From Vitreoscilla sp. (lineage in GTDB: Bacteria; Pseudomonadota; Gammaproteobacteria; Burkholderiales; Neisseriaceae), in assembly GCA_030150505.1 (NCBI GenBank), contig JASLFS010000053.1, positions 1 through 64,000 of the forward strand: a DNA stretch of 64,000 nt, given 5' to 3'. The position numbers and the translations under genes were made by a program. Positions 16,978-27,519 of this stretch are shown here, piece after piece. The notes beneath the pieces were generated by a model that made no database searches, was not told the origin of the DNA, and saw only the letters and a list, made by a program, of their open reading frames with translations. Within the stretch, counting starts at the first letter, position 1; the number at the start of each line of letters is the position of its first letter.

Positions 16978-17904
16978 TTATGAGCGGTTATCTAAAATGC
17001 TAATCACTTTACCAATGGTTGCTGGTGCTGATTCTTCATCGTTTTCTAATGGTTTTGGTGCATTAAAGTTTTCTTTATCAAAAGCAGTATCACCACCAGC
17101 AGGAAGGACATCTCCCATTGCTAAGTTTGCAAAATCAAATAATTGGTTATCAGCCAAATGAGATGGAACCACATTTTGTAATGCACTAAACATGCTTTCA
17201 ATGCGCCCAGGGAATTGTTGGTCCCAAGTGTTTAACATTTCTTTAATGACTTGGCGCTGTAAGTTAGGTTGTGAGCCACATAAATTACAAGGAATAATAG
17301 GGAACTCTTTAACCGCTGCAAATTGAATTAAATCTTTTTCTTTAACATAAGCCAAAGGTCGGATAACCATGTGCTCACCATTGTCCGACAATAGTTTAGG
17401 AGGCATGGCTTTTAATTTGCCACCATAAAACATATTTAAGAACAATGTTTCTAATATGTCATCACGGTGGTGTCCCAAGGCAATTTTAGTTGCACCCAAT
17501 TCTTTAGCAACACGATAAAGCACGCCACGACGCAAGCGGCTGCATAAACCACAAGTGGTTTTTCCTTCGCCAATAACACGTTTAACAACGCTATAAGTAT
17601 CTTCTTCGATGATTTTAAAAGGCACGCCAATATTTTTTAAATATTCAGGCAAAATATGCTCAGGGAAACCAGGTTGTTTTTGGTCTAAGTTGATTGCAAT
17701 TAACTCGAAATGAATGGGAGCAGATTTTTGTAATTGCATCAAAATATCAAGTAAGGCGTAGCTATCTTTGCCTCCCGATAAACACACCATCACTTTATCG
17801 CCATCTTCAATCATATTGAAGTCGTTGATCGCAGCGCCTACTTGGTGGCGCAGTCTTTTGTGTAATTTATTGATTTCAAGTTGTTCTTTAGTTTTTTTAG
17901 ACAT
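16978..17904 (-). CDS. ttcA: tRNA 2-thiocytidine(32) synthetase TtcA
   Basis: 308 residues from the ATG at 17904, with AAAGG 8 bases upstream. The PP-loop SGGKDS is at 43-48. Two CxxC pairs ([13 protein letters not shown] and [14 protein letters not shown]) provide the cysteines for the [4Fe-4S] cluster and sulfur transfer. TtcA thiolates cytidine 32 in the anticodon loop of some tRNAs. The last 50 residues are a low-similarity tail. It is first of a minus-strand pair with the spermidine-synthase-like gene, divergent from lolC. Confidence 0.95.
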   Translation of the reverse strand: MSKKTKEQLEINKLHKRLRHQVGAAINDFNMIEDGDKVMVCLSGGKDSYALLDILMQLQKSAPIHFELIAINLDQKQPGFPEHILPEYLKNIGVPFKIIEEDTYSVVKRVIGEGKTTCGLCSRLRRGVLYRVAKELGATKIALGHHRDDILETLFLNMFYGGKLKAMPPKLLSDNGEHMVIRPLAYVKEKDLIQFAAVKEFPIIPCNLCGSQPNLQRQVIKEMLNTWDQQFPGRIESMFSALQNVVPSHLADNQLFDFANLAMGDVLPAGGDTAFDKENFNAPKPLENDEESAPATIGKVISILDNRS

Positions 17905-18111
17905 GATCAAAACCTTTAATGAAGCCGAATATTGTAGCTTAAAATCAAAAATTTCGCAGTTTGAATCATGTTTCTTTTACATAAATGGGTTTAAAAGGAA
18001 GGTTATTTATGTTTGTAAACGAAAATTAAGCCTAATTAATCATTCACTAAGGGTATAATGCACAGCTCATTTGTATGGAATTGAGCAACGAACCAAGAGA
18101 AATAACAAACT

Positions 18112-19359
18112 ATGGGATTTTTAGAAGCTTGGATTGGACTTAGGGGTTTGCGCGCCAAAAAGCGCAATGGCTTTGTATCGGTTATCGGTGCATTTGCTGT
18201 TGTCGGCATTGCAATTGGCGTAATGGCACTGATTATTGTATTGGGGGTGATGAGCGGATTTCAAAAGGAGATTCGTGGACAGCTACTAAATGTAGCACCT
18301 CATTTGGAAATTGGTTATTACGATTCTGATAATGAACCGTGGCAGAATTTACAGGAAATGGTCAAAGGAAAAGCCGGTGTTTTAGCCAGTGCGCCTTTTA
18401 TTGTTGATCAGGCTTTGTTAACGAGTTCTGGCGAAGTGCGTGGTGTCCCAATGCGTGGTATCGATCCCGTATTGGAAGACAATGTGGTCGACTTTGGCAA
18501 GCAAATGACCGCTGGCAAATTAACAGATTTAAAGCCAGGAGAATTTAATATTGTCCTAGGGGAAGATCTAGCAACGGTTTTAGATGTGAATGTTGGTGAG
18601 AAAGTGACGGTTATTACGCCGGAAGGAAATGTCACGCCAGCAGGTATGGTACCAAGATTAAAGCAGTTTACTGTTGTTGGCTTGGTTAAAACCAAGGTGT
18701 ATGAAGTAGACAATAATCTAGCCTTAATCGACTTAAAAGATGCGCAAGTTTTGTATCGCATGGGCGATAATGTGACTGGTATTCGTTTGAAATTGGCCGA
18801 TCCTCAGAATGCACCAGATTTAACCAGCAAGATTATTCCAGATAATTTGCGTCATCAAATTTGGGCACGAGATTGGACTTTCCAAAATCGCAGTTACTTT
18901 GAAGCCGTTGCTTTGGAGAAAAAGATGATGTTTATTATTTTAAGCGTCATTATTTTTGTGGCTTCTTTGAATTTAATTTCGTCATTGGTTATGGCCGTTA
19001 CGGAAAAACAAGCTGATATTGCCATTTTAAGAACATTGGGCATGTCGCCAGCAGGGATTATGAAAATCTTTATGGTGCAAGGTTCGGTGGTTGGCTTTTT
19101 AGGTGTTTTTATTGGCGTGGCAATTGGCGTGCCGTTGGCCATGAATGTGGGTCGAGTATTGGATTTCTTTGAAAGAACATTTGGTTTGAAAATTATTTCA
19201 TCACAAGTTTATTTCTTAGATTATTTGCCTTCTGATGTGAAATTGGTGGATGTGATTGCTGTGGCTGCTGTGGCATTGGTTTTGTCATTTTTGGCAACTA
19301 TTTTCCCTAGCTATCGTGCTGCGAAAACTCAGCCAGCGGAGGCTTTGCGCTATGAATAA
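18112..19359 (+). CDS. lolC: lipoprotein-releasing ABC transporter permease LolC/E
   Basis: 415 residues with the MacB/LolC layout: one N-terminal membrane helix (about 25-48, [24 protein letters not shown]), a large periplasmic domain, then three helices (about 270-290, 315-340, 375-400). The N-terminal signature [19 protein letters not shown] is typical of LolC/LolE. With LolD it extracts lipoproteins from the inner membrane for LolA. Only one permease gene is present here, as in bacteria with a single LolC/E-type (LolF-like) subunit; a second elsewhere cannot be excluded. It overlaps lolD by 8 bp. Confidence 0.92.
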   Translation: MGFLEAWIGLRGLRAKKRNGFVSVIGAFAVVGIAIGVMALIIVLGVMSGFQKEIRGQLLNVAPHLEIGYYDSDNEPWQNLQEMVKGKAGVLASAPFIVDQALLTSSGEVRGVPMRGIDPVLEDNVVDFGKQMTAGKLTDLKPGEFNIVLGEDLATVLDVNVGEKVTVITPEGNVTPAGMVPRLKQFTVVGLVKTKVYEVDNNLALIDLKDAQVLYRMGDNVTGIRLKLADPQNAPDLTSKIIPDNLRHQIWARDWTFQNRSYFEAVALEKKMMFIILSVIIFVASLNLISSLVMAVTEKQADIAILRTLGMSPAGIMKIFMVQGSVVGFLGVFIGVAIGVPLAMNVGRVLDFFERTFGLKIISSQVYFLDYLPSDVKLVDVIAVAAVALVLSFLATIFPSYRAAKTQPAEALRYE

Positions 19360-20050
19360 TGAAAATTTAGTGGTTTTAAGCTGCGAAGATGTTTGTAAAA
19401 GCTATCAAGATGGGCAGCTTAAAGTTGATGTGATTGATCACTTGAGCTTGGAAGTGAAAGCAGGACAGGGGATTAGTATTGTTGGTGCCTCTGGAAGTGG
19501 TAAATCAACTTTATTGCATTTGTTAGGCGGTTTGGATACACCTAGCAGCGGCAATTTAATGCTAATGAATCATCGTATTCAGGATTTAAGTCAAAAAGCA
19601 TTGGGTAAATTACGCAATCAACATTTGGGATTTATTTATCAGTTTCATCATTTAATGCCTGAGTTTTCTGCATTGGAAAATGTGATGATGCCTTTACTAA
19701 TTGCTAAGAAAAGCAAACAGGAATCGCAGCAAAGGGCTGAAGCCATCTTAAAGAAAGTTGGTTTGGAGCACAGAATGTTGCACCGCCCAAGTGAGTTATC
19801 GGGTGGTGAAAGACAACGTGCTGCCATTGCTCGTGCATTGGTGATGAATCCTGCTTGTTTATTAGCGGACGAGCCAACTGGTAATTTAGACAGAAAAAAT
19901 GCAGATCACATTATGGGTTTAATGTTGGAGTTGCAAAAAGAGATGAATGCCGCTTTGGTTGTGGTAACGCATGATGAGCAATTGGCATTAAAATTTGACC
20001 TATATTGGCGGATGGCTGATGGTAAGTTAAATCCATTATTGGTGGATTAA
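19352..20050 (+). CDS. lolD: lipoprotein-releasing ABC transporter ATPase LolD
   Basis: 232 residues from the ATG at 19352, which overlaps the lolC stop (ATGAATAA); a longer frame inside lolC is not credible. The ABC ATPase motifs are Walker [11 protein letters not shown]-loop YQFHHLMPE, signature [10 protein letters not shown] and Walker [13 protein letters not shown]. The sequence is closest in pattern to LolD, which powers release of outer-membrane lipoproteins. Overlap with lolC indicates translational coupling and stoichiometric production. Confidence 0.94.
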   Translation: MNNENLVVLSCEDVCKSYQDGQLKVDVIDHLSLEVKAGQGISIVGASGSGKSTLLHLLGGLDTPSSGNLMLMNHRIQDLSQKALGKLRNQHLGFIYQFHHLMPEFSALENVMMPLLIAKKSKQESQQRAEAILKKVGLEHRMLHRPSELSGGERQRAAIARALVMNPACLLADEPTGNLDRKNADHIMGLMLELQKEMNAALVVVTHDEQLALKFDLYWRMADGKLNPLLVD

Positions 20051-20147
20051 ATATCCATAATTGAAATAAATAATCTTTTTAATAAATATCTAATTAGTGG
20101 CATACTGCTTGTAGATTAGAGGAAAAAAAGAGAAAGTTATTTCATTC

Positions 20148-20780
20148 ATGGACGTTTTGTTATTACTAGGGTATGTTGTGGCGGTTATTGTATTAATTGC
20201 CACTCCAGGCCCTAATTTATTTTTAATGATTACACATAGTTTGAACTATGGACCTAAAGCAATTGTTCGCAATGCAGCCGGTGGTGTGAGCGCTGCTTTA
20301 ATTTTAATCGCGTTGGCTTTATTTGGCGTGGCGCAGTTTATTCCTCAGTCTTTTCTGCCGTATCTGTCTTTAATCGGTGGTTCATATTTAATTTCCTTGG
20401 GTGTTAAAAATTGGCGATTGTCTAAAAGAGTGATGCCTCATGATCAGGCTACTGAAGCCAATGTGGTTGAACCTCAGTTTTTCAAAGAAGCTTTTTTAAC
20501 AGGCTTAAGCAACCCCAAAGATTTATTATTCTTTATTTTATTTCTTCCCCAATTTGTCGATCCTGCCTTGGCACTGTGGCAAGCTGCTTTATTGCTAATG
20601 GCTTGTTGGTTGGTTTGTGATTTTGGCATTATGTATTTAGCTGGTGTTATGGCTGGTAAGCTTCGACGATATTTGACTGGATATCGGCAAATAATGGTTG
20701 TTCGGGTGCTAAGTACTATTATGATACTTTTGGGTGTTTTGTTATTATTAAAAACCATGATTTCGTTGGTATCTGAATAA
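20148..20780 (+). CDS. LysE/RhtB-family amino acid exporter
   Basis: 210 residues with six hydrophobic segments and the family signature ATPGPNLFLMITHSLNYG in the first loop. The fourth segment region has GLSNPKDLLFFILFLPQFVD, also typical. LysE/RhtB proteins export amino acids or similar small solutes from the cytoplasm. The substrate here is unknown. It stands 97 bp after lolD and ends in its own terminator. Confidence 0.9.
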   Translation: MDVLLLLGYVVAVIVLIATPGPNLFLMITHSLNYGPKAIVRNAAGGVSAALILIALALFGVAQFIPQSFLPYLSLIGGSYLISLGVKNWRLSKRVMPHDQATEANVVEPQFFKEAFLTGLSNPKDLLFFILFLPQFVDPALALWQAALLLMACWLVCDFGIMYLAGVMAGKLRRYLTGYRQIMVVRVLSTIMILLGVLLLLKTMISLVSE

Positions 20781-20791
20781 TTAAGCTATTG

Positions 20792-20820
20792 AAAAGCCAC
20801 TTTTAATTAGTGGCTTTTTT
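20792..20820 (+). terminator. terminator after the LysE-type gene
   Basis: Stem AAAAGCCAC / GTGGCTTTT with a 9-base loop and a following T-run. Confidence 0.87.
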
Positions 20821-21004
20821 TATTTTTGTTGATTTAAAGCTTATGTTTTGTGAATAGTTTGTTTGCAATTGCACAATGAGAACTTGTGGTCGGTGTAATA
20901 TTTATATGCTACATTGATTTAAAATAAAACCATAAAAAACTGATTAACTGTATTTGGTTAATTGGGCAAGAATGATCCAAAAGAGAAAACATAAGGAGTG
21001 AGAA

Positions 21005-22075
21005 ATGGATGCGCTTAGCTTTATTCGTGAGGACATTAAGTCAATGTCTGAATATGACATTTCAGACGTCCCGAAGGAATATGTCAAATTAGATGCAATG
21101 GAAAGTCCCTATGAATATTCAGAAGAACTCAAGCAAGAACTGGCTAAAATACTTAGCAACGTTCCTTTAAATCAGTATGTCAATCCAATCAGTTGCGGTA
21201 TCCGTGAAATTATTCATCAACAATTAAATGTAAATGCTCAAGCTCAAATTGTTTTGGGAAATGGCTCCGATGAGCTGATTCAATCCTTGACACTTTTGGT
21301 CGCTAAGCCAGGTGCAAAAATGTTAAGTGTTGAGCCAAGCTTTGTGATGTATCAGCGCAATGCCGATATTTATGGCGTAGAGCATATTGGTGTGTCGCTG
21401 AATGCTGATTTTACTTTGAATTTAGAAGCGGTTTTAGCCGCGATTCATGAGCATCAGCCTGCAATTATTTTCCTAGCGTATCCTAATAACCCAACCGGCG
21501 GTCGTTTTGAAAGAAAACAGGTTGAGGCCATTTTACAGGCAGCCAAGGGAATTGTTGTGATTGACCAAGCTTACGGGGCATTTGCTTCTGATAGTTTTGC
21601 AGAACAAGCTGGTGAGGTTAATAATCTGGTGGTTTTGAAAACATTGAGTAAAATTGGCTTCGCTGGTATTCGGATGGGTTTTGCTGCTGGGCATCAAGAT
21701 ATCATGCAGCAATTACAGAAAATTATGCCGCCGTATAATATGAATCAATTAAGTGTGGCTACGGCGAAGTTCGCAACAAAATATTCTCAATTTATTATGG
21801 GTAATATTGATAAGCTTAAATCTGAACGTGAACGAATGCGCACAGCATTAAAAGCTTATAATCAGGTTGAAAGTTTTGCATCTGAGGCAAATTTTTTAAC
21901 TTTGCGTGTCCCTGATGCCCAAAAGCTGTATGATATGTTGTTGGAACACAATATTTTAATCAAGAACTTACATGGCATGCACTCGCTGTTGGATCAGTGC
22001 GTGCGTATTACAATAGGGCTGCCTGAAGACAATCAGGCAGTGTTAGATGTTTTTCAAGCATTGTATGGAAATTAA
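21005..22075 (+). CDS. hisC: histidinol-phosphate aminotransferase
   Basis: 356 residues with a fold-type I PLP aminotransferase layout: GNGSDELIQ (cofactor phosphate site), AYPNNPTGG, the PLP lysine in TLSKIGFAGIRMGF, and a C-terminal arginine region (CVRITIGLPEDN). It converts imidazole-acetol phosphate to histidinol phosphate. An ideal Shine-Dalgarno (AAGGAG) lies before the ATG. It starts a two-gene transcript with hisB. hisG and hisD are not upstream here. Confidence 0.94.
   Translation: MDALSFIREDIKSMSEYDISDVPKEYVKLDAMESPYEYSEELKQELAKILSNVPLNQYVNPISCGIREIIHQQLNVNAQAQIVLGNGSDELIQSLTLLVAKPGAKMLSVEPSFVMYQRNADIYGVEHIGVSLNADFTLNLEAVLAAIHEHQPAIIFLAYPNNPTGGRFERKQVEAILQAAKGIVVIDQAYGAFASDSFAEQAGEVNNLVVLKTLSKIGFAGIRMGFAAGHQDIMQQLQKIMPPYNMNQLSVATAKFATKYSQFIMGNIDKLKSERERMRTALKAYNQVESFASEANFLTLRVPDAQKLYDMLLEHNILIKNLHGMHSLLDQCVRITIGLPEDNQAVLDVFQALYGN
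22018..22027 (+). repeat. DNA uptake sequence core GCTGCCTGAA
   Basis: Perfect 10-base core near the 3' end of hisC. The two preceding bases are GG rather than AG. Confidence 0.75.
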
Positions 22076-22081
22076 ATAATT

Positions 22082-22675
22082 ATGCGTCAAGTCAGCGTTA
22101 CTCGTAATACCACAGAAACTCAAATTACTTTAACACTTAATTTAGATGGTAAAGGCATTGGTATCTTTGATACTGGTGTGCCTTTCTTAGATCATATGCT
22201 GGATCAAATTTGCCGTCATGGCTTGATTGATTTGGAAGTGCATGCAAAAGGCGATTTGTACATTGATGCGCATCATACGGTTGAAGATATTGGCATTACT
22301 TTGGGTCAAGCCTTAAAACAAGCTTTAGGTGATAAAGCTGGTATTCGTCGTTATGGTCATAGTTATGTTCCTTTAGATGAAGCTTTAAGTCGTGTTGTAT
22401 TGGATTTATCAGGACGCCCTGGCTTGACTTATAACGTTGAATTTACTCGTGCTTTAATTGGTAACTTTGATGTTGATTTGTTTATTGAGTTTTTTAATGG
22501 TTTAGTGAATCATGGCATGATTACTTTGCACATTGATAACTTGCGCGGCATTAATGCACACCACCAAGCAGAAACGATTTTTAAAGCATTGGGAAGAGCG
22601 CTTAGAATGGCAGTAGAGTACGATGAGAGAATGGCAGGAATGATGCCATCTACCAAAGGTACATTGACTGCATAA
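22082..22675 (+). CDS. hisB: imidazoleglycerol-phosphate dehydratase
   Basis: 197 residues, the length of the monofunctional enzyme without the phosphatase domain seen in E. coli. The two metal-binding repeats are present as [10 protein letters not shown] and [10 protein letters not shown], with [12 protein letters not shown] near the start. It removes water from imidazole-glycerol phosphate to give the HisC substrate. It is 6 bp after hisC and is followed by a strong terminator, so hisCB forms a separate unit from hisHAFIE. Confidence 0.96.
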   Translation: MRQVSVTRNTTETQITLTLNLDGKGIGIFDTGVPFLDHMLDQICRHGLIDLEVHAKGDLYIDAHHTVEDIGITLGQALKQALGDKAGIRRYGHSYVPLDEALSRVVLDLSGRPGLTYNVEFTRALIGNFDVDLFIEFFNGLVNHGMITLHIDNLRGINAHHQAETIFKALGRALRMAVEYDERMAGMMPSTKGTLTA

Positions 22676-22693
22676 CTCGAAAGTCATAATAAG

Positions 22694-22718
22694 AAGCCGC
22701 TTGATAGCGGCTTTTTTT
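22694..22718 (+). terminator. terminator after hisB
   Basis: Stem AAGCCGC / GCGGCTT with loop TTGATA and a run of T, 18 bp after the hisB stop. Confidence 0.88.
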
Positions 22719-22893
22719 GTGGCAAAAATTTTTACCATTGAAGATGAAAGTATGTTTAAAAAGTAGCATGTAATTTAAATTAACCAAACCAATGGCTAGC
22801 AAATGTTGAAAAAATTATTTTCTTGACTGGCAATTCAGATTAATATCTATTATTGCGTTCAATAACAATTAAACAAAACAAAGGAAAATTACT

Positions 22894-23532
22894 GTGAAAG
22901 TAGCTATTGTTGATTATGGAATGGGAAATTTGCATTCAGTTTTTAAATCCGTTCAGGCAGCCTGTCAGCATGCTAATAACGCAACAGAAGTATTTTTAAC
23001 CAATAAACCAGAAGAAGTTTTAGCTGCGGATAAAGTGATTTTCCCCGGACAAGGAGCCATGCCTGATTGCATGAAAGCCTTGAATCAAAGTGGTTTAGCC
23101 GATGTAATTACTGAATCTTTAAAAGACAAACCTTTTTTAGGAATTTGTGTGGGTGCACAGCTATTATTTGAAAGCAGCGAAGAGGGCAATACCAAAGGAT
23201 TGGGTTGGTTTGATGGAGAAGTGAAACGTTTTTCATCATCTTTATACGATCAAAAAAACAATCATTTAAAAGTGCCGCACATGGGTTGGAATAATGTTTA
23301 TCAAGAACAAAAACATCCGATGTTTCAAGATATCGAGCAAGCTTCGAGATTCTATTATGTGCACAGTTATTATTTTGCTCCAAAAAACCGAGATATTGTA
23401 TTGGCAACAACAGAATATCCTGATTCTTTTGCTTGCGTGGTCGGTAAGGATAATGTTTTTGCCGCTCAATTTCACCCAGAGAAAAGCCATACATCAGGTT
23501 TGATTTTATTAAGAAATTTTTTGAATTGGTAA
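22894..23532 (+). CDS. hisH: imidazole glycerol phosphate synthase glutaminase subunit
   Basis: 212 residues from a GTG start with AAGGA 8 bases upstream. It is a class I glutamine amidotransferase: the nucleophile cysteine is in LGICVGAQLLFE, and the catalytic His-Glu pair is in QFHPEKS. It supplies ammonia to HisF. It is first of the hisH-A-F-I-E group after the hisB terminator. One perfect uptake word lies near its start. Confidence 0.95.
   Translation: MKVAIVDYGMGNLHSVFKSVQAACQHANNATEVFLTNKPEEVLAADKVIFPGQGAMPDCMKALNQSGLADVITESLKDKPFLGICVGAQLLFESSEEGNTKGLGWFDGEVKRFSSSLYDQKNNHLKVPHMGWNNVYQEQKHPMFQDIEQASRFYYVHSYYFAPKNRDIVLATTEYPDSFACVVGKDNVFAAQFHPEKSHTSGLILLRNFLNW
22952..22963 (-). repeat. 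DNA uptake sequence AGGCTGCCTGAA (minus strand)
   Basis: Perfect 12-base uptake word, minus strand, in the 5' part of hisH. Confidence 0.85.
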
Positions 23533-23717
23533 AATACAAAATATTGAATTGTTATAGAACTTACTCAATTATTCTAGCTGGAATTTTTTTGTCATGATTT
23601 TAGCTTTAAAAACATAATGATTCGTTTATAATGAAGGTTCATATTAGTATAAATAATCGGCGCTTTGCTGTTTGGTAATGCGTCTTTTGTCATTTAGTTA
23701 GATTTGGTTTAGATAAA

Positions 23718-24458
23718 ATGTTATTAATTCCAGCAATTGATTTAAAAGAAGGTCAATGTGTTCGTCTACGACAAGGTTTAATGGAGGATGCAACTGTTTT
23801 CTCGGATCGTCCGGTGGAAATGGCATTGCATTGGGTAGAACAAGGTGCTCGTCGCCTACATTTAGTCGATTTAGATGGCGCATTTGCCGGCAAGCCTAAA
23901 AATTTCGGTGCCATTAAAGAAATTCTAGCCGAAGTATCAAACGACATACCTGTTCAATTAGGTGGTGGTATCAGAAACCTTGAAACCATTGAAAAATACC
24001 TAGATTTAGGCTTGAAATATGTCATTATTGGTACTGCAGCGGTAAAAAATCCCCAGTTTTTGCATGATGCATGTGATGCATTCCCAGGACAGATTATTGT
24101 TGGGCTTGATGCAAAAGATGGACAAGTTGCCATTGATGGTTGGGCAAAACTAACTCAATACAATGTTGTTGAATTGGGTCAGCGATTTGCAGATTATGGC
24201 GCAGAAAGCATTATTTACACTGACATTGGCCGAGATGGCATGATGAGTGGCGTGAATATTGAAGCAACTCAAAAGCTAGCTGAAGCCATTTCTATACCTG
24301 TGATCGCATCTGGCGGTTTAACCAACTTAGATGATATCCATGCTTTGTGCGATATTCAAAGCAGCGGTGTTGAAGGCGTTATTACTGGTCGTGCAATTTA
24401 CGAAGGCAGTATTGATTTACAAGAAGCACAACAACTAGCAGATGAATTAAGTAAATGA
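23718..24458 (+). CDS. hisA: ProFAR isomerase HisA
   Basis: 246 residues, a TIM barrel. [16 protein letters not shown] begins the barrel with the first catalytic aspartate, [12 protein letters not shown] is the first phosphate loop, and the second catalytic aspartate is in [15 protein letters not shown]. It isomerises ProFAR to PRFAR in histidine synthesis. It is 185 bp after hisH, and the next gene starts within its stop codon (ATGA). Confidence 0.95.
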   Translation: MLLIPAIDLKEGQCVRLRQGLMEDATVFSDRPVEMALHWVEQGARRLHLVDLDGAFAGKPKNFGAIKEILAEVSNDIPVQLGGGIRNLETIEKYLDLGLKYVIIGTAAVKNPQFLHDACDAFPGQIIVGLDAKDGQVAIDGWAKLTQYNVVELGQRFADYGAESIIYTDIGRDGMMSGVNIEATQKLAEAISIPVIASGGLTNLDDIHALCDIQSSGVEGVITGRAIYEGSIDLQEAQQLADELSK

Positions 24459-24925
24459 AAGTGTTATTAACACTGGCGCTAACCATTATCTCTTTTATGT
24501 TAATGCTCTGGCGCCAAGCATTAGATATATATAGCCATAACCCACAGCTAGACGGTGGGTATTGGGCTGCATTCGTAGAAATTTTTTCATCTACTTTTAA
24601 TAAACCTGAAGTACAGTTACTTCTGCTTTTCATGATTCTAGCTCCAAGCTGGGCTGTTTTTGCCTCAAGAAAACTTAAGAAGCTATCCCTATTGATGCTC
24701 AGTTTCGTCACTATTTGGTTATTTAGTAATGTTTTATTTGCTATGAATTACTTATCCTATAGCGATATGATTGGCTGGTTTGTCTACTCAGCATTAATGT
24801 TACTCACAGGTTTACTTATCATGCTGTATCGCATTTTTAATAAAAATGTCGAGTATGAATTAAGAGAAATGAAAGTAGATATTGATGATGAACCAAGTTA
24901 TCAAAAAAATAAAACTTGGTATTGA
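24455..24925 (+). CDS. predicted inner-membrane protein between hisA and hisF
   Basis: 156 residues with about four hydrophobic segments (roughly 2-20, 48-66, 75-95, 101-122) and a charged C-terminal tail of about 30 residues. I do not recognise a family. The ATG overlaps the hisA stop (ATGA), and hisF follows after 17 bp, so it is locked into the histidine operon by position. Nothing in the sequence ties it to histidine synthesis; a membrane role unrelated to the pathway is equally possible. Confidence 0.75.
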   Translation: MKVLLTLALTIISFMLMLWRQALDIYSHNPQLDGGYWAAFVEIFSSTFNKPEVQLLLLFMILAPSWAVFASRKLKKLSLLMLSFVTIWLFSNVLFAMNYLSYSDMIGWFVYSALMLLTGLLIMLYRIFNKNVEYELREMKVDIDDEPSYQKNKTWY

Positions 24926-24942
24926 GAATAGAGAATAAAATC

Positions 24943-25707
24943 ATGTTAGCAAAGCGCATTATTCCATGTTTGGATGTTGATAATGGACGAGTTGTAAAAG
25001 GCATTAACTTCGTTTCTTTAAGAGATGCAGGCGATCCAGTAGAAATAGCAAAACGCTATAATGATGAAGGTGCAGATGAAATCACTTTCTTGGATATTAC
25101 AGCCAGTTCAGACAATCGAGATACGATATTACATGTCATAGAAGCGGTTGCTAGCCAAGTTTTTATTCCATTAACGGTTGGTGGTGGTGTACGCAGCGTG
25201 GCGGATGTTCGCCGCTTGTTAAATGCAGGGGCTGATAAAGTTAGCATTAACACAGCAGCAATTACCAATCCCGATTTGGTTAATGAAGCCAGCTCATTTT
25301 TTGGCTCACAAGCCATTGTTGTGGCGATTGATGCTAAAGCAGTTAATGAAGATAATTCACGTTGGGAAGTGTTTACCCATGGTGGTCGTAATGCAACTGG
25401 TTTAGATGCTGTTGAATGGGCAAAAGAAATGCAAAAGCGTGGTGCTGGGGAAATTTTATTAACCAGTATGGATCGTGATGGCACTAAAATTGGTTTTAAT
25501 TTACCTCTTACTCGTGCAGTTAGCGAAGCAGTGGATATTCCAGTGGTTGCTTCAGGTGGCGTTGGTAATGTTCAGCATTTGGTTGACGGTGTTTTAGAAG
25601 GTAAAGCAGATGCTGTTTTAGCAGCAAGTATTTTCCATTTTGGCGAAGTTAGCATTCAAGAAGCAAAAGAAGCAATGAAAGCTGCTGGCATTGAAGTTCG
25701 ACTATAA
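24943..25707 (+). CDS. hisF: imidazole glycerol phosphate synthase cyclase subunit
   Basis: 254 residues from the ATG at 24943 ([20 protein letters not shown]). It is a TIM barrel with the catalytic aspartates in CLDVDNG and [10 protein letters not shown] and phosphate loops [10 protein letters not shown] and ASGGVGN. It closes the imidazole ring using ammonia from HisH and releases AICAR. The next gene, hisI, starts 10 bp downstream. Confidence 0.96.
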   Translation: MLAKRIIPCLDVDNGRVVKGINFVSLRDAGDPVEIAKRYNDEGADEITFLDITASSDNRDTILHVIEAVASQVFIPLTVGGGVRSVADVRRLLNAGADKVSINTAAITNPDLVNEASSFFGSQAIVVAIDAKAVNEDNSRWEVFTHGGRNATGLDAVEWAKEMQKRGAGEILLTSMDRDGTKIGFNLPLTRAVSEAVDIPVVASGGVGNVQHLVDGVLEGKADAVLAASIFHFGEVSIQEAKEAMKAAGIEVRL

Positions 25708-25717
25708 AGGAAATGCC

Positions 25718-26101
25718 ATGACAGCTTTAGATGCTATTAAATGGAATGGAAAAGGTTTGGTTTGTGCAATTGCGCAAGATGAAATCAGTAAACGAATATT
25801 AATGGTTGCTTGGATGAACGCAGAAGCTTTGGAAAAAACGTTATCCACAGGTAAAGCACATTATTTTAGTCGTTCTAGACAGAAACTATGGTTTAAAGGC
25901 GAAGAGTCTGGGCATGTGCAAGATGTGTCTTCGGTGCATTTAGATTGTGATGGCGATGCCATATTACTCATGATTAAACAGCATGGGGACATAGCTTGTC
26001 ATACTGGGCGTGAAAGTTGCTTTTATAGAGAATATCAAAATGGGCAGTGGGAAATCACTGATGCCATTTTGAAAAATGAGGCAGATATTTATGGCAAATA
26101 A
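25718..26101 (+). CDS. hisI: phosphoribosyl-AMP cyclohydrolase
   Basis: 127 residues from the ATG at 25718, which has AAGGAA upstream. The metal-binding cysteine motifs are present: [10 protein letters not shown] and [22 protein letters not shown] and [11 protein letters not shown] are further family landmarks. It hydrolyses the adenine ring of PR-AMP. It is a separate gene from hisE, unlike the fused HisIE of enteric bacteria; the two overlap by 11 bp. Confidence 0.95.
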   Translation: MTALDAIKWNGKGLVCAIAQDEISKRILMVAWMNAEALEKTLSTGKAHYFSRSRQKLWFKGEESGHVQDVSSVHLDCDGDAILLMIKQHGDIACHTGRESCFYREYQNGQWEITDAILKNEADIYGK

Positions 26102-26447
26102 CATGGATGATAAAGCCCGTTTATTAGCGGGTAATGTTTTAGTAGAAATTGGGGATACATTAGAAGCTCGTCGCCAAGCTGCAGCAGAGTCTTCTTATGT
26201 TTCACAACTTTTGCACAAAGGCGAAGATGCCATCTTAAAAAAAGTCATTGAAGAAGCTGGTGAAGTTTTAATGGCATCAAAAGATGGTGATAAACTGCAC
26301 TTGGTTAAAGAAGTAGCTGATGTTTGGTTTCATACACTTGTATTGCTAAATTTTCATGGTTTACGCCCGGAAGATGTGGTGATGGAATTATGCCGTCGTC
26401 AAAACATTTCAGGCTTGGATGAAAAAGCATCACGCCCGCAAGAATAA
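26091..26447 (+). CDS. hisE: phosphoribosyl-ATP pyrophosphatase
   Basis: 118 residues. I chose the ATG at 26091, with GAGG 9 bases upstream and an 11 bp overlap with hisI; the ATG at 26103 lacks a ribosome site. The MazG-like helical core has [28 protein letters not shown] and the metal-binding [17 protein letters not shown]. It removes pyrophosphate from PR-ATP. The next gene, hinT, is 19 bp on. Confidence 0.94.
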   Translation: MANNMDDKARLLAGNVLVEIGDTLEARRQAAAESSYVSQLLHKGEDAILKKVIEEAGEVLMASKDGDKLHLVKEVADVWFHTLVLLNFHGLRPEDVVMELCRRQNISGLDEKASRPQE

Positions 26448-26466
26448 TGATGAATAAGGATAAATG

Positions 26467-26793
26467 ATGAGCGATTGTATTTTTTGTAAAATTATTGAGA
26501 AGCAGTTGCCTTCTGAAATCGTTTTTGAAAATGATGAAATGATGGCATTTAAAGATATTAATCCTGCGGCTCCAGTTCATATTTTATTAATCCCTAAAAA
26601 GCACATTGAAACTTTAGCGCATACAACTGAAGTAGATGAGGCGTTATTAGGTAAAATGATGTTACAAGTTCCTAAAATAGCTCATGAACATGGTTTAGAG
26701 CATGGTTTTAAAACGCTTGTAAATACTGGTGTTGGTGGTGGACAAGAAGTTTTCCATATACACATTCATATTTTAGGTCGTCCACAAGCATAA
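26467..26793 (+). CDS. hinT: HIT-family nucleotide hydrolase HinT
   Basis: 108 residues from the second of two adjacent ATG codons (26464 and 26467), because its spacing to AAGGA (6 bases) is better. It begins [17 protein letters not shown] and carries the histidine triad HIHIHIL near the C-terminus. HinT proteins hydrolyse purine nucleoside phosphoramidates. It lies between hisE and tatA in a continuous plus-strand run. Confidence 0.93.
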   Translation: MSDCIFCKIIEKQLPSEIVFENDEMMAFKDINPAAPVHILLIPKKHIETLAHTTEVDEALLGKMMLQVPKIAHEHGLEHGFKTLVNTGVGGGQEVFHIHIHILGRPQA

Positions 26794-26806
26794 AGGCAGA
26801 ACAACA

Positions 26807-27007
26807 ATGGGTACGTTTTCTATTTGGCATTGGTTAATCGTTTTATTGGTCGTAGTGTTGGTTTTTGGTACCAAAAAATTACGCAATGTTGGTAAAGATT
26901 TGGGAACAGCTGTTCACGATTTTAAACAAGGATTAAACGAAGGCTCGGAAGCTGAAAAAAAAGCAGAGCTAGCAGAGAAAAAAGACGAACCAGAATCAAA
27001 AAGTTAA
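26807..27007 (+). CDS. tatA: twin-arginine translocase subunit TatA
   Basis: 66 residues: one N-terminal membrane helix ([15 protein letters not shown]), the FGTKKL hinge, an amphipathic helix (about 26-42) and a charged tail. TatA oligomers form the pore of the Tat export system for folded proteins. It is followed by tatB after 9 bp and then tatC, a complete Tat operon. Confidence 0.94.
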   Translation: MGTFSIWHWLIVLLVVVLVFGTKKLRNVGKDLGTAVHDFKQGLNEGSEAEKKAELAEKKDEPESKS

Positions 27008-27016
27008 AGCCAGTTT

Positions 27017-27514
27017 ATGTTTGAATTAAGCTTTGGCAAAATATTATTATTTGCTGTAATCGCTTTAATCGTTTTAGGTCCTGAACGCCTGCCCAAAGTC
27101 GCAAGAACTTTAGGGCAGTGGATTGGTCGCATTCAAAGTTTTGTCAGTAACGTCAAAAATGAGCTCAATCAAGAAATCAACAATGTCGAATTAAATAAGA
27201 TTAAAGAAGATATCGAATCGGCTGCTAATGCCATGCGCGCAGAAATGCAATCTTCTTTGAATTTAATGGAAAATGAGTTGAGCCAAATGCAGCAGCAAGT
27301 TGGTGTTGATGTTGGGCGGGATGCTTGGAAAAATTTACCACCAATGCGCACAGTTGATGATTTTGCTGAAGAGCGAGAATGGATTCAAGCTCAGCAGAGA
27401 ATTGGTGAGCATGATTTGTCATTGGTGCAAAAGTCACGTCAGGTAAAAAGACAACGCCGTTCAAAACCATTTGTTAACCCAAAATTAAGGGTAAGACGTC
27501 GTTACCATAACTAA
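27017..27514 (+). CDS. tatB: twin-arginine translocase subunit TatB
   Basis: 165 residues. The N-terminus MFELSFGKILLFAVIALIVLGPERLP has the glutamate in the first helix and the LGPERLP hinge that separate TatB from TatA. A long amphipathic and coiled region (about 30-110) and a basic C-terminus follow. TatB and TatC form the receptor for twin-arginine signal peptides. Confidence 0.94.
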   Translation: MFELSFGKILLFAVIALIVLGPERLPKVARTLGQWIGRIQSFVSNVKNELNQEINNVELNKIKEDIESAANAMRAEMQSSLNLMENELSQMQQQVGVDVGRDAWKNLPPMRTVDDFAEEREWIQAQQRIGEHDLSLVQKSRQVKRQRRSKPFVNPKLRVRRRYHN

Positions 27515-27519
27515 AGTGG

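Noticed and set aside
23108..23539. 143-residue open frame antisense to hisH
   Set aside because: It is opposite a well-conserved gene, its composition is unlike a real protein, and no ribosome site is seen.
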